Positions 9,720-21,586 are shown, counted from the first letter of the stretch. The stretch is DNA of 64,000 bases from Anthonomus grandis grandis (GCF_022605725.1 NC_065546.1:31492227-31556226), one strand, 5' to 3'. Notes: generated by a model not told the origin, from the sequence alone. Made by a program: numbers and translations.

Positions 9720-11424
9720 ATTTTGTAGGTTTGGTGGTTGTACAAAACCAGCCTGTAAGGGTAAACATAACGTTTTATTGCATCTTGATTATGGTATTAA
9801 CAACAGGGAATCTAGCCCGCAGAACTCCGAATCTCAACCGCCGAAGCAGAATAGTCAAGACTCCACTGAAGAAATTGTATCTTGTGTTTCTTCTAACACA
9901 GAAAATATTGTATTCTTATCAACGGCTATAGTAAAGGTGCAAGACAAGAATGGTGCTTGGCACGCTGCGCGCGCTTTACTAGATTCTGGAAGTCAGTCAT
10001 CTTATATAACTTCTGAGTTATGTAATAAGCTTAATTTAGACATGCAGCAATGTAGGCTTCTAATTAGTGGCATAGGTCAAAATGCTTCTGAAGTAAAGTT
10101 TAAATGCGAATTAAATATTAAATCTTTACATGGTACTTTCAAGACTACTTTGAATTGTTTAGTTATGCCACATATCACTAGTAGCATTCCAGCTGTTTAT
10201 GTAAACACAAACAGACTTGTGATTCCTAATAATGTAACTTTGGCTGACCCTTCCTTTAATAAGCCAAATAAAATCGACTTAATGATTGGCAATGATTTAT
10301 TCTATTCACTTTTGTGTATAGGTCAGATACGTTTGGGACCTCAAAATCCTATTTTGCAAAAAACTAAGGTTGGATGGGTAGTTTGTAGGCCTATGGCAGT
10401 TCCACCTTCTATAGGTACTTACGTTTGCAATCTTAGCGTAAATGAATCAAAAGGTATTGAATTTGATTTAAGAAAGTTTTGGGAAGTAGAGCAAGAATTT
10501 TGTAGCAATAATAAAATATTCTCTAGTGAGGAGAATGAATGTGAGGCTTATTTTCAAAGAACTTTTCGTAGAGATGCAGACGGCAGATTCATTGTGTCTA
10601 TGCCGCTTAAGGAACCGCTAGAAAGTTTAGGTGAATCAAAACATAAGGCTTTTAAGAGATTTTTGAACCTAGAGAGAAAGTTTGAATCTAATCCATCTTT
10701 TAGGGAAAAATTTGTCCAATTTATGAAAGAGTATGAGTCACTTCAACATATGACTGAAGCTAGTGAAAAAGAGTGTGATTTCGCGTATTATATGCCACAT
10801 CATGGGGTAATAAAAGAAGAGAGTATCACTACAAATCTTAGAGTCGTGTTCGATTGTAATATGCCAACAACATCTGGTAAGTCGCTTAATGATCTACAAA
10901 TGGTAGGGCCTGTGTTGCAACCTGATTTATTGAGTATTTTGTTCAGATTTCGCGAGTATCAGTTTGTGGTGTCTTCTGATGTTGCTAAGATGTATAGGGC
11001 CTTACTTATTAAGCCAACACAGCGACCGTTGCAACGAATCTTCTGGCGCGAGTCACCCCATGAGAAGGTTAAGATTTTTGATTTAAATACCGTGACATAC
11101 GGACAGTCTGCTGCTAGCTTCTTAGCAGTCAGATGTTTAGTGCAATTAGCCCAAGATTGTAAGGACAGATTTCCTGATATTTCTAAAATCATTGAGACAT
11201 CCTTTTACGTGGATGATTTTTTGTGCTCCGTTGACTCTATAGAACACGGGCAGTATGTGTGTCAGAAAGTGTCTGACGTTTTAAAAACTGGTTGCTTTGT
11301 ATTAAGAAAGTGGCTTTCAAATGAGCCTGAAATTTTGAGATCTGTGAGTGGACGAAAGTTTTGGAATTTTGGAATTTGGTCAAGGCGAAAATACCAAAAC
11401 TCTCGGGTTGACGTGGTCGTGTAA
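9720..11424 (+). pseudogene. BEL/Pao Pol: aspartic protease and reverse transcriptase
   Basis: This long open frame begins with the second Cys/His cluster (FCRFGGC near 9722). It then has the retropepsin active site ALLDSGSQSSYIT at about 9976-10020, and a reverse transcriptase with RFIVSMPLKEP, the palm motif SSDVAKMYRALLI (first catalytic Asp) and the catalytic box SFYVDDFLCSVD near 11200-11240. YVDD is the usual BEL/Pao form. The frame ends at 11424 in a shifted tail; the true continuation is in the frame that opens near 11348 (ESFGILEFGQGENTKTLGL), so a one-base indel lies at about 11350. Protease and RT catalytic residues look intact. Confidence 0.92.
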
Positions 11425-12130
11425 ATCTGATTATTTGACATACAGGATAAAGATAAAAGAAAGGTCAAGTAGAAGTACAAAACGTGGTGTTTTGAGTGAA
11501 ATAGCTTCGATATTTGATCCTTTGGGACTTCTCGCACCATGTGTTGTTGTTGCTAAAGTTTTGCTACAAAAATTGTGGCTTCAGAAATTATCCTAGGATA
11601 ACAGTTTGCCAGCTGAAATCCACAGCACCTGGACTAAGTTTCGTGAAGAGTTACCTTACATAAATGACCTTAAAATTCCACGTCATGTTACTTGTGTAAA
11701 GCCTGAAAAAATCGAGTTGTATGGGTTTTCAGATGCGTGCGATTATAGTTATGGTGCTTGTATTATACCTAAGATCAATTGATGCACAGGGTATTATTAC
11801 AGTTAGATTGTTGTGTGCTAAATCAAAGGTTAGTTCTTTAAAGCCTTTGACTACCCCTAGATTAGAGTTGTGTGCAGCTTAGCTGAAAAGGTTCTTAGGT
11901 CTTTAACATGTAATATTGAGAGATGTATCTTTTGGACGGATTCGTCAATAGTGCTGGGATGGTTAAAGACTGCTCCTAATTTGCTCAAAACTTTCGTGAG
12001 TAGCAGGGTGAATAAAATTCAAACTTTAACCGAAAATCACGAATGGAGACATGTTACTTCTGAAAACAACATAGCTGATGTTTTATCAAGAGGCGTATTT
12101 CCTCATCAGATTTCAAAATTAGATACATGG
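11348..12130 (+). pseudogene. BEL/Pao Pol: RT connection and RNase H
   Basis: The part from 11348 carries KRGVLSEIASIFDPLGLLAP, a hallmark of BEL/Pao. TAG at 11594-11596 replaces what is normally Trp in a 'WD..LP' context (KLS*DNSLPAEIHSTW). RNase H acids can be seen in GFSDACDYSYGAC (Asp), in PRLELCAA (Glu, in another frame) and in FWTDSSIVLGWL (Asp), followed by ENNIADVLSRG. Frameshifts lie near 11770 and 11880. The domain would degrade the RNA strand during reverse transcription; with these lesions it is dead. Confidence 0.85.
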
Positions 12131-13692
12131 TGGAATGGTCCATCGTTTTTATACCAACCTGAGGAAAATTGGTCCACTTCCATTGTAACCATTCAAAACC
12201 TTTCTGAGTTACGTCCAAATAGAAAAATTTTTAGCTTTGTTTCAGTTAATTTTCAAGAGCAGGTATTTAGTCAGTTTTCCGAGTTTTGGAAACTGGCAAA
12301 GTTTTTTGCTATTTGGTTAAGATATTTCCACAACTTGCGTTGTAAAGTTTCAAAGAAACCAAATGAACATAGAAAGGGTCGTATTAATTTCTTTGAGCTA
12401 ATTGAGTCTGGGAATACTTTAGTTAAAATTTCTCAACAAACTAGTTTTCCCAATGAGTATTTTTCATTGTTGACTGAAAAAGAACTGCATCTTAAAAGTA
12501 AAATATTAAGCTTAAATCCATTCATGGATAAGGATGGGATAATGCGTGTAGGAGGCAGATTAAATCAATCTAATTATGATTTTAATAAGAAGCATCCTAT
12601 GTTAATTTCATCAAAGCATCGTTTGGCTAGGCTTATTTTTGAGTTCGAACATAAACGTTTAATGCATGCGGGACCACAGTTGTTACTCTCATCTGTGAGA
12701 GAAGTATATTGGCCTATTGCTGGCAGAAATTTAGCCAAGGCTGTCGTAAGAAAATGCTTGACATGTTTTCGTTTTAAGCCGCAGCAGACTAAGCCTGTTA
12801 TGGGTGATCTACCAAGAAACAGATTGATTCCTGGTAAAGTTTTTGATGTAGTTGGTGTTGACTACATGGGACCACTAAATTTTAAAGATAAAAGGGGACG
12901 CGGAGCAAGGTTGCTAAAATGTTATGTTTTAGCCACCAATATTTTGGCACTTCGCAGATTTATTTCGCGTCGTGGAAAACCTAGTCATATTTATAGCGAT
13001 AATGGCACTAATTTTAAGGGAGCTAACCGGGAACTAAATGCTCTTGGTGAATATTTAATAAATGAGAAATGTCATTTATTAGTTGTATTCAAACGAACAG
13101 ATCCAGTGGCACTTCATTCCAGTCAATTCTCCACATTTCGGTGGGTTATGGGAAGCGGGTGTCAAATCTTCAAAACATCACCTAAAGAGGGTAGCAGGTA
13201 ACGCACATTTTACTTTTGAAGAGTTGACAACTCTATTGGCCCAAATAGAGGCTATTTTGAACTCCCGGCACTTACTCCCCTTTCAACTGATCCCAACGAT
13301 TATAATCCCCTTACTCCGGCCCACTTTTTAATTGGGAAAAGCCTGACCGGAATACCCGATCCTAATGTGACACTTATATATCCGAAAATAGACTTTCCAC
13401 ATATCAGCGCATTCAGCAAGTTAAGCAAAATTTTTGGAAGCGCTGGAATAAAGAGTAGGTTAGTGAACTCCAGCAAAGAACGAAATGGAAACAAACACAA
13501 ACAGATATTAAGGTAAATAGTTTAGTCATCACCAAGGAGGATAACGTACCGCCAATGAATTGGAAGTTGGGTAGAATTTTGTCGGTTTATCCCGATAAAG
13601 ACAAGATTAATCGTATTGCTGATATTAAGACTTCAAGTGGTGTGATCAAACGCGCTTTTTCTAGAATATGTCCTTTGCCAATTAACTGTTAA
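12131..13692 (+). pseudogene. BEL/Pao Pol: integrase
   Basis: The zinc-binding domain shows FEHKRLMHAGPQ (His pair) and RKCLTCFRF (Cys pair). The core has VGVDYMGPL (first Asp), YSDNGTNFKGA (second Asp) and, after a frameshift near 13085, SPHFGGLWEAGVKS (Glu). Between CYVLATN and LALRRFISRRG about 25-30 residues of the usual core are missing, an internal deletion. The C-terminal part is spread over two frames and ends with NVPPMNWKLGRIL, KTSSGVIKRAFSRI and CPLPINC before TAA at 13690-13692, matching the normal BEL/Pao Pol terminus just ahead of the polypurine tract. Confidence 0.85.
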
Positions 13693-13720
13693 GGTTGAAG
13701 CTGATAAAGTGCAGTGCTTC

Positions 13721-13733
13721 AAGGCGGGGGGCA
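13721..13733 (+). promoter_or_regulatory. polypurine tract of the BEL/Pao element
   Basis: AAGGCGGGGGGCA lies directly before the 3' LTR, the position where plus-strand DNA synthesis is primed. Confidence 0.8.
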
Positions 13734-14030
13734 TGTTAAGGACTAATCGTTCCACGGATATATATAAACACATCGCCGGCGTCAGTAGCATCGCGCATCT
13801 CACCGCGCTTGCGTTCATAGGAATATAAGTAAAACGACCAGTCGACGGTCGAGTCAGTCCCCGTACGATCGATGAAAGGCGAGGGTCTCGAGCGTTACCA
13901 AGATCAGACATGTGACGTCATTTTGTTTTTTGTACGTTTGTTAAAATGTCATGTTTCTTTCGATGTGTAATAAAAATACAGTCCATATCTTTAAATTGTG
14001 TTATTAAATAAAGTCCACTATTATTGAAGG
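13734..14030 (+). repeat. 3' LTR of the BEL/Pao element
   Basis: Same start and length as the 5' LTR. It ends TTATTGAAGG, followed by TGAC, which also precedes the 5' LTR, and then by the piggyBac sequence. Confidence 0.9.
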
Positions 14031-14034
14031 TGAC

Positions 14035-15360
14035 CGACCCAAATAAAATAAAATGGTTTTATGAGAAACTTCTAAATCAAAATGAATTAGAAGATATTGC
14101 CAATCAAATTTTGTCCGAAGATTTACCCTTGGACAATGATATTTTAACGGATGAAGAAGAAAGCGATTCTGAAGATGTGGAATTTGTTTGAGAAAATAAT
14201 TTCATAGATTTTATACATATACTGCCAAAAGCGATGTTGCACTCAGCAAACAAAGATGTTTATTTGCGGTTGTTGGGAGAATCTATTGAAGACATTGTTT
14301 TCAAAGTAATATTTATGCAACACAAAGAAATAAATCTTTAAGTTTGACACGAGAAGAGCTCCTGGCTTTTATTGGGATTCATTTTCTAATGGCCTATGGC
14401 CTATCACCGTTTACCTGCATAGAAGTATTACTGGAATACAAGTGAAGACAGAGGCGAACGAGGCGAATTAGTATAGATGAAAGCATGATACTTTTCAAAG
14501 GGCGAAGCTCATTGAAGCAGTATAATCCGATGAACCCGATCAAAAGTGGTTACATTTGAAGTCTATCAAGAAAAGAATGAAGAACTCCAAGAAGAGTACA
14601 AAGAGTTTGGTCTTGAAAAAAGGATTGTACTTTCTTTGAGTAAGCCTGACTGGGACAAATTCAAAATGATATCCGCGGACAATTATTTTACGTCTATTAA
14701 CCTTTTGGAAATATTATATTTAAAAAAAAACCTGGCATGTAGCACCATTCGAAAGATAAGAAGTGGTTTTCCAGCAATGAAATAAAATAAAGAAATGAGA
14801 TAAGGTGACTATGATTATCAGATCTCTAACACCCAAGTAAGGGCCCATTAAATGGAAAGACAATAAAATTATCCACTCTGCATCTAATTTTCATGGTATA
14901 GAGAAGGTCACTGTCAAAAGGACTCAGAAAGATGGAACACGATTAGATGTAAAATGCCCATCCATTGTAGCTGATTTTAATAAGCTCATGGTAGAAGTTG
15001 ACAGGGCAGACCAGTTGAGAAGTACATACATACCATATGTACTTCAATTTACAATTCGTAGATCACGAAAATGGTGGCATTGACTATTTTGGGGATTTCT
15101 TGATATAGCAATATAATTTACAACTTGAATTTTGAGAAGATTTTTACCCCTGAATTTAGAAGATCAATAAGTTTGGGGTTTATGATAATAAACACAGGTA
15201 GAGCTTTAAATCCCAGAAGATCAGGACCAATAGTTAAAAGACGAAAATATAATTACAGTGTAACTGATGATGTCCGTCTAGGAAAATGTGGATCCCATTG
15301 GGTGTTTTTTTTTTAAATAAAAGGGGTAGATATGAATGCAGTCCGTGTGATCTAATACCT
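14035..15360 (+). pseudogene. piggyBac transposase, heavily degraded
   Basis: Pieces appear in several frames. An acidic N-terminal part contains NQNELEDIANQILSEDLP and TDEEESDSEDVEF. A middle frame (14546-14785) contains ISADNYFTSINLLEIL and CSTIRKIRSGFPA, the family's 'fDNYFTS..Ll' and 'GT.R.NRkG.P' blocks. A further frame contains QKDGTRLDVKCPSIVADFN and VEVDRADQLRSTY; the Asp in 'VDRADQ' belongs to the catalytic core in the family. The last frame (15125-15316) shows RRKYNYSVTDDVRLGKCGSHW and runs into a Cys-rich end (ECSPCD). Many stops occur. The N-terminus lies beside the BEL/Pao insertion, which separates it from its left terminal repeat. Confidence 0.85.
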
Positions 15361-15442
15361 TTTTTAACTTACTAATGAATATAACAGCAAAAAAAATCTG
15401 TAAAATTTGAATTTTTTCGATATCTGGTCCCGAAAGGGTTAA

Positions 15443-16339
15443 AGACTAGCTAAAAATGGTACTCTTAGAATAGGGGAAATTACCATGGATAGAACTTACT
15501 ATCATTTGGATGTATTTTTTTATTTCCATCCAAGAAGAGGCGAATTCCTTCTTATTTTCGGCATAGAGACCGCGGTTTTCCACAAAAGAATTTGTTATAT
15601 AAAATAAACAGCCATGGTCATTGTTTATTTTTGGATTGACGGTCGAAGTGACCACTGGTGGATCTCCACCTAAGGCCGATTGTTGACGTCGCCGTTACGC
15701 CATTTTTTTTATTTTTCTATCATCAGTTCATCCCATTTGATGTTTGTTCTGTCATCTGTCTTTTATTTACTTAAGCATTCCATCACATGTATAAAGCTTG
15801 AATCGTGAAAATCAAAACCGTATGTCGGCCATCTTGCTTGGGAAAACTGATAGAAGCAGACAGAAATGACATTATTGACATTGACTGATAGAACATCATT
15901 TGTCATATCATTTGAGTTTGTTTTTCAATTTAATGTGTGCTGGAAGCGTTGGTTGAGAATTTGGGAATGTTTTAAGAGTTCTTTATCAATATGAGAAGTA
16001 ATGTTTTAATTGATTCCAGGTATCCAGTAAGAAAATGTGATTTTATTTATTACTATTATTTTTTTGTATCGTCAATTTTTAGTCTGCATTAAAATCAAAT
16101 TCAGTTGGTTTCAATCAAGATATTTCACTTTTCAAATATTATATTTTTAACTTAAGCATTATAAATACATTTTACAAAATGTCTGGCCTATCATTTCTTT
16201 TTTGGAATTTTTGGAAATTAAACAGTTTATAATATTTATATAAATAAATACTTAATATAAATACTTAGGGATAAAAGTGATTCAAGGGGATTTTATAATA
16301 AACCCGAAGCGTTTAATTAAGATATCATGCGTTTGTAAA
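15443..16339. other. unassigned DNA
   Basis: No supported gene. AT-rich with one more balanced patch at 15640-15860. Short frames here show no known motif. Confidence 0.4.
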
Positions 16340-17562
16340 TGAAAATAATCACAGTTTTCCAAATACTCTTGAAATTGCCAACTACTGCAATACATATTTT
16401 AATAACATTGGTGTGGAAATGAATAAACACATAAAAAACACAAATTATCCTCAAACTCTAAAAAATAGCAAACTCTCACCAAATCAGTTTGGATTTTCGA
16501 AGGGTTTGAGTACGACAGATGCTATGTATTCACTAGTCTCAGAAATAGCAAATAATTTTAATATCAGCAAGAAAGTCATAGAGGTGTTTATAGATCTTGC
16601 GAAAGCTTTCGATACTGTGCCTCATCAAAAACTTCTTGATGTGTTATCAAATTATGCTGTTCGAGGCATGGTATTGGACCTTTTTAAAAGGTATCTTTCC
16701 GATAGAAATCAATTTTTGAAACTAAATCAAGTGCTTAGTCACCCTCTGAAAATAAAAATTGGAGTCCCACAAGGCACCATATTGGGTCCTATTCTCTTCA
16801 TTATATATATTAATGACTTACTAAATTTAAACATAAATGGTAAAATTATATCCTATGCTGACGATCCGGTACTTGTTTTTACTGGTAAGGTAAGACATGG
16901 GAAGAGGCAAAATAAAGAGTGTTGCGCGGTTTTGGTCTTGTCAAACAATGGTTAGACTCCTTTAAATTATCCCTAAATTCATTTAAAACAAATTATATTG
17001 CATTTTCGCTAACAAGCACAAGTAGACCGAATTTTACTGAAATTCAGATAAGTGAAGAAAACCACTGTTTCATACCAGAGGTAAAGAAAACTAAATATTT
17101 AGGAATAGTTATTGATCAGCATTTAAAATGTACAGAACATATATCATATTTCACAAAAACTGATCAAATTGGTATACAAATCTCTGGTGAAACCATTGCT
17201 GCGGTACGGCCTTGTAGTATGGGGGGTACATACAAAAGTAATTTACAACTATTACGGGTAATACAAAACTCCATATTAAAGATAATTTTTAGGAAAGATA
17301 TCCAGCGATATCCAACTAAATCATTATATAACAGCGACATCTGCAACTTAGACTGTTTATACATACATTAAATTTGTACATATATACATAAAAAAGAAAC
17401 ACTAAAAAATTCAGAAACGATCATCATCAAACAAGAGCAAATATTAGTAGACACTTAATTATACCACCAAATAAAAAAACTATAAATTTAAAATTTGAAA
17501 ATTATTTAGCACCAAAATTTTACAACTTAATACCAAATAAAATTAAAAACTTTAAGTAGGAT
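16340..17562 (+). pseudogene. LINE reverse transcriptase, broken but with YADD box
   Basis: The frame is open from about 16340 (NHSFPNTLEIANYCNTYF), upstream of the first ATG at 16407-16413. A deletion joins NTNYPQ to LKNSKLSPNQFGFSKG. The palm motifs are FIDLAKAFDTVPH, GVPQGTILGPILF, IYINDLLNL and ISYADDPVLVF, so the catalytic Asp pair is present. A frameshift near 16900 leads to WLDSFKLSLNSFKTNYIAF and KKTKYLGIVIDQHLK. After 17371, another frame gives HQTRANISRHLIIP and the C-terminal FYNLIPNKIKNFK before TAG at about 17562. No endonuclease is seen, so the copy is 5'-truncated. It resembles the LINE at 4640-5954. Confidence 0.85.
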
Positions 17563-18360
17563 AAAGATTTTTAATGAAAGGTGTAAGGACTTTATTGTGA
17601 TTTAATTATGAAATTTTTTCTAAACTTATGTCATAGGGTGGAAAAATAGTATTTAATTCTACACTTGTACTTAAATAGGAAAATGAATGAATATATGATA
17701 AATTTACATTTTTGGGAAATAGTATATAAGTAATATTTTAGTGCAAATACAGGGGTATCAACCTCTAGGTGCCAATTAAACAAAATTTTTGATAAAAAAA
17801 AACAATGTCTATGGAGAACTCAAATGTATTGAATGAATATTTAAATTTGAATAAAATTTGATGCATTAATTTTGGTGCGCAGTGTATATAGATATATATA
17901 TTTATTTGACATAGGACCTTTATTAATAGTCGATGATATAATGTGAATCTGTAAACATCGACATCGACTTTTATTTTTTCTTATTTTTGTTCTCTAGTGA
18001 ATTTTTGAATAACGTTCTGGGCCTTTTGACTAGAAATTAGGGCGAGCTCATTAATATTTTAATCTTTCTAGTTAGCTTTGCTTTAATTTAAATTTAGATT
18101 AACTGGTATAATTTTGGACGTAACAAACTAAACCCTAAGTAGAGTTTAATATTGAGTGGTTAAATACCTAATTTAGTTGGGCACAAGAACGACCATCCGA
18201 TCCTTAAGATTTACTTCGTAAATCACAACCCTCAACTGAATTTGTTTAGTTTGATATTTTAAATTGTAAACTTTAACCGGCTTATATTGTCTTATTATAA
18301 TTATTCGAGACATTAAAATTACCTTAAAGTGATACAAACCACTTGGAAAATATCAGAAAT
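17563..18360. other. AT-rich unassigned DNA, partly LINE 3' UTR
   Basis: The first 150 bp or so are probably the 3' UTR of the preceding LINE. The rest shows no gene. At about 18325-18440 the sequence resembles the degenerate repeat described at 24560-24884. Confidence 0.4.
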
Positions 18361-18384
18361 TATTTTAAGTACTAACAAAATAAA

Positions 18385-18740
18385 GAATGATCTCAACTTC
18401 CTGAAAAAAATCTTTTTTGAAAATACTTTATGCATTCTAAAAATATTTGATTTAAGTCACCTCTAGTGTTGCAGACGATACATTTATCAAATGGCAAACC
18501 TTGAATTTTGTCGAGATAAGCTGGGAAACTAGCATGTCCAAATTTATTCTGATTTCGTACCAGTATTTGAAAGGTATCATTGTAATTAACTTAAAGTAAT
18601 CTGTTTATGATTCCTTACAAAAATTTCCCATGATTTTATTCCATTTAGAATCTATAGCGTTTTTAATATTACAGCAATACCACTACTACAAGGAGAGTCT
18701 GATAAGGGTTCTCCTTGACTTTGTATCTCTATATAAATTA
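18385..18740 (-). pseudogene. LINE C-terminal fragment with a zinc-knuckle-like motif
   Basis: On the minus strand one frame reads NQNKFGHASFPAYLDKIQG, then FDKCIVCNTRGDLNQIFLEC. This matches the C-terminal region of Jockey/I-type LINEs, which has an 'R.GH' step followed by C-x2-C...H...C. Here the usual His is replaced by Gln (LNQIF). Upstream pieces such as NAIDSKWNKIMGNF in another frame fit the same protein. No RT catalytic part accompanies it. Confidence 0.6.
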
Positions 18741-19370
18741 TATAGTGATGCCACGAAACTTGTTTTTTAAAAAACTTTATTCAAATAGAAAACGACTAGT
18801 CTAGTACAGAGTTAATTCAGAACTAACTTTTTAAAACAATTAATATAAAAAGGTTAAATAGGGTAAAATGCTGATCGTTTCATCTAAATATATAAAAATG
18901 AATCCATATTTTCCTTGGTCATTAAATAACTTGAAAATGACTCTACCGATTTTATTAATTCTTTTTTCTTAAGATGTATTTTAGTTTGTAGAAGGATATT
19001 ATAGAATAAACCATCAGGAAAATTGCACCAGAAATTGGAAATTTGCAAATAATTAAAAATGCTTTGCGCGACATCTATCGGTTTCGATTAGAATAAGACA
19101 GTCTAAAGAAATCTATGGGTCAAAGTCATTTAAGAAATAAAAAATAGATGGCGCTTGGGTGGCAGTAGGTGACATAAAATATTAAGAATATATGGCGCTT
19201 TCAGCAATTTCTATTTAGCATACATGCATTCTGAAACATAATAAGTCAGTTTTTCGCGTTTGACAGTTGCTTTTAATGCTTTGCATCATTCGAAAGAAAA
19301 GTGTATTTGTTTAGCAAGTTATTTTTAAGTTTGTTTAGCGAGTTTTAGTGAGTTTTCTTCTTAGTTCAGA
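18741..19370. other. unassigned DNA upstream of Helitron helicase
   Basis: No gene is seen. It may include the 5' part of the Helitron, but no convincing TC-starting terminus could be placed. 19050-19230 contains two 'GATGGCGCTT'-like patches. Confidence 0.35.
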
Positions 19371-19373
19371 TGT

Positions 19374-20217
19374 TTGAAGTCGTCAAATTTATGGAAGTTT
19401 GTCAAAACACTTAAATTAAATATAAACATGCGAGTCGAATTGCAGAACGATCAATCTGGAGAAGCTTTTTTAAAACAATTGCTTGATATTGGTAATGGCA
19501 AAATTCCAGTAGACACATCGTCGGGATACATTAACTTCCCTCCCAATTTTTGTAACTTTGTTGAATCAAAAACCGAACTTATCGAGGAGGTGTTCCCAAA
19601 TATTGTTAAAAATTATAAAAACCATGATCGGTTAAGCGAACGAGTTGTATTGGCTGCGGAAAACGTTGATGTCAACGAAATAAATTTTGAAAATCAAAAT
19701 AAGATTGCAGGCGATCTTATGACTTATAAATCCATTGAATCCGTTACCAACCAAGATGATGTCGTTAACTATAACCAAACGAACCAACCGAATACCCGGA
19801 CTTCCACCTCATAATCTGCGATTAAGAGTCGGATCGGTTATTATTATGTTGCGCAATATAAACCAACCACGTCTTTGCAATGGCACCCGCCTTGCGGTGA
19901 AGAAACTGATGAACAATGTCATCGAAGCAACAATTTTGAAAGGGAAGTACAAAGGGAAAGACGTTTTAATTCTACGCATCCCCATGATTCCGAACGACAT
20001 GCCATTCGATTTTAAGCGGATGCAATTTCTTGTGCGACTTGCATTTGCAATGACGATAAATAAATCGCAAGGGCAGTCATTAAATGTTTGTGGCATAAAT
20101 TTAGAAAATCCATGTTTTTCACATGGTCAATTGTATGTGGCCTGCTCCCGTGTTGGAAAACCTTCTAGATTATTTATTTTCGCTCCAGAAAAGAAAACTA
20201 ATAATGTTGTGTATTAA
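19374..20217 (+). pseudogene. Helitron PIF1-like helicase, C-terminal half
   Basis: The first frame (to 19814) has LNINMRVELQND, IGNGKIPVDTSSGYINFP, FPNIVKNYKNHDRLSERV and TNQDDVVNY, the usual order in Helitron helicases. The second frame (to 20217) has GLPPHNLRLRVGSVIIMLRN, MPFDFKRMQFLVRLAFAMTI with NKSQGQSL (helicase motif VI region), and GQLYVACSRVGKPSRLFIF near the end. The frames join at about 19770-19800 with a frameshift and a loss of roughly ten residues. The Walker A part is not present. Rolling-circle transposition from this copy would be impossible, although the 3' end could still be used in trans. Confidence 0.85.
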
Positions 20218-20295
20218 ATAACATTACAATAAATATTTACTAGCTTTTTGTAATATTGTTTTGATTTTTTTATTAAATTTTTAGGTATTAACTAC

Positions 20296-20324
20296 GGCGG
20301 TACGAAATTCGCCGGGTCAGATAG
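20296..20324 (+). terminator. Helitron 3' hairpin and terminus
   Basis: GGCGGTACGAAATTCGCC forms an imperfect hairpin (GGCG/CGCC stem), followed by GGGTCAGATAG and then T. Helitrons end with a hairpin about 10 bases before CTRR and insert next to T; here CTAG has become ATAG. Confidence 0.75.
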
Positions 20325-21586
20325 TTCAAAATAGGTTTACGGTCCCCATGTTAACCTTCCAACATATAAATATTTCACGTTTAATTTTTACAAACCCTTA
20401 AATATGTTCTTTCAGTATAATGTGATGGCAACGGCAACACTGACACAGTTTTCACGTGCCGTCATTCTGCGTCATTGCAAGTAAGATGAGACATACAGTG
20501 TACTTTGTTTTTCTCTTACTGTCATCGCTTTACCATTTACTGTCTTTTAAAAATTTCCTTATATTTGCAACACTCACAGCTTCACAGTACCCTTGATATC
20601 TGTCATCTTTCAATCATTAACCTGTCATCGCCCAACCTGAAAAAGCGGAGTGGTGTAGCAATGTAGTACGTTTGGTTTATCTCCACGATCCTAAATTTAA
20701 TTAATGTGAGACAAAAGTAAGTCCCCTCAAGAAGAAGTCTTCAATCACTAACACTAGTGCTAGTTAGTTTCAATCTGCAAATCCGCATTGGTGGGTTATT
20801 TCTTTATTGATTTAAAACCTAAAGTCTCAAATCGTTTTTTTTTCTAATGTCAAATTGCAGTGAGTCCTGATGAAAAGTACAATAATACTCGAAAGCTAGA
20901 CGATGCAATAAATACAACTAAAAATGCCTATTTATTTTCTTTTGACTGCAACCCCAAAATCAGAATTTTTCTCTTAGTTGTCCCCTCGCTCTTATCTTTG
21001 GAATCCGTTTATATAAAAATTTGAAATTTGGCACACATCATTAGCAACCTAAATACTACTATTTGGTCCCTAACTCATTTTGCGCGGTAATTTTGAAAAA
21101 TAAAATTAACAGGACTCATGTGATACATCATTTGAAAGCTCCGACTGGATGATTTATGGTTCTAGAATATGAAGTCATAACTTCTACCCATAGCAAAATA
21201 GCAGCCTTTCAAAATCTTATTTTTCACATTTTTATTTATTTTTATTTTCAATACTACACCTGTTCAGGTGTAATTTGTTTGTAGGTATGTTGTTGTGTGT
21301 ATTTTTTTGTAAAATCATTAAACCCTACACATATCAAATATCATCAGCTTCCTGGCAAAATTACAAAAGTGACCTTATATCACACGAAAAAATTAATTAA
21401 TATTCTAGATGTATTTGACACACATAAAATCGCCTCACATTGACTACTGAGAAATATAAGAACTTAATCCAGGAGCATGGCATAAACTGAAGAAGAAATG
21501 AAGTCAACTCAACTGCCTGAAAAAATTCTTATTATTTGTAAAAAATTGAAATGATAAAAGAGCTTCAAATAGTTTTTATCATGATA
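20325..21586. other. unassigned DNA
   Basis: No supported gene. At about 21360-21570 the sequence (for example CATAAAATCGCCTCACATTG and CTGCCTGAAAAAATTC) resembles the degenerate repeat around 24560-27330. Confidence 0.4.

Larger units (their letters stand above)
7809..14030 (+). mobile_element. BEL/Pao LTR retrotransposon, degenerate
   Basis: Two direct LTRs of equal length (297 bp), each beginning TGTTAAGGACTAATCG, flank gag and pol remnants in the order gag, protease, reverse transcriptase, RNase H, integrase, which is the BEL/Pao order. TGAC flanks both sides (7805-7808, 14031-14034) as a candidate target duplication. By eye the LTRs differ at about seven positions, so the copy is not very recent. 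At least two nonsense changes and several frameshifts rule out self-mobilisation. It lies inside a piggyBac element. Confidence 0.92.
7437..15438 (+). mobile_element. piggyBac-type element split by a BEL/Pao insertion
   Basis: The outer ends read TTAA-CCCTTTAGTACCCG at 7433 and CGAAAGGG-TTAA at 15431-15442. This gives a TTAA target duplication and CCCTTT terminal repeats, diagnostic of the piggyBac superfamily. A piggyBac transposase remnant sits at the right (14035-15360). Removing the BEL/Pao insertion (7809-14030) and its duplication leaves about 1.8 kb, so the piggyBac copy has also lost some sequence. The transposase points to the right. Confidence 0.88.
19374..20324 (+). mobile_element. 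Helitron, 3' part only
   Basis: The helicase C-terminal half is followed by a short AT-rich spacer and a 3' end that has the Helitron hairpin and a CTAG-like terminus (GATAG). The replication initiator (Rep/HUH) domain and the N-terminal helicase motifs are missing. The left limit given is only the first recognisable coding sequence. Confidence 0.75.
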
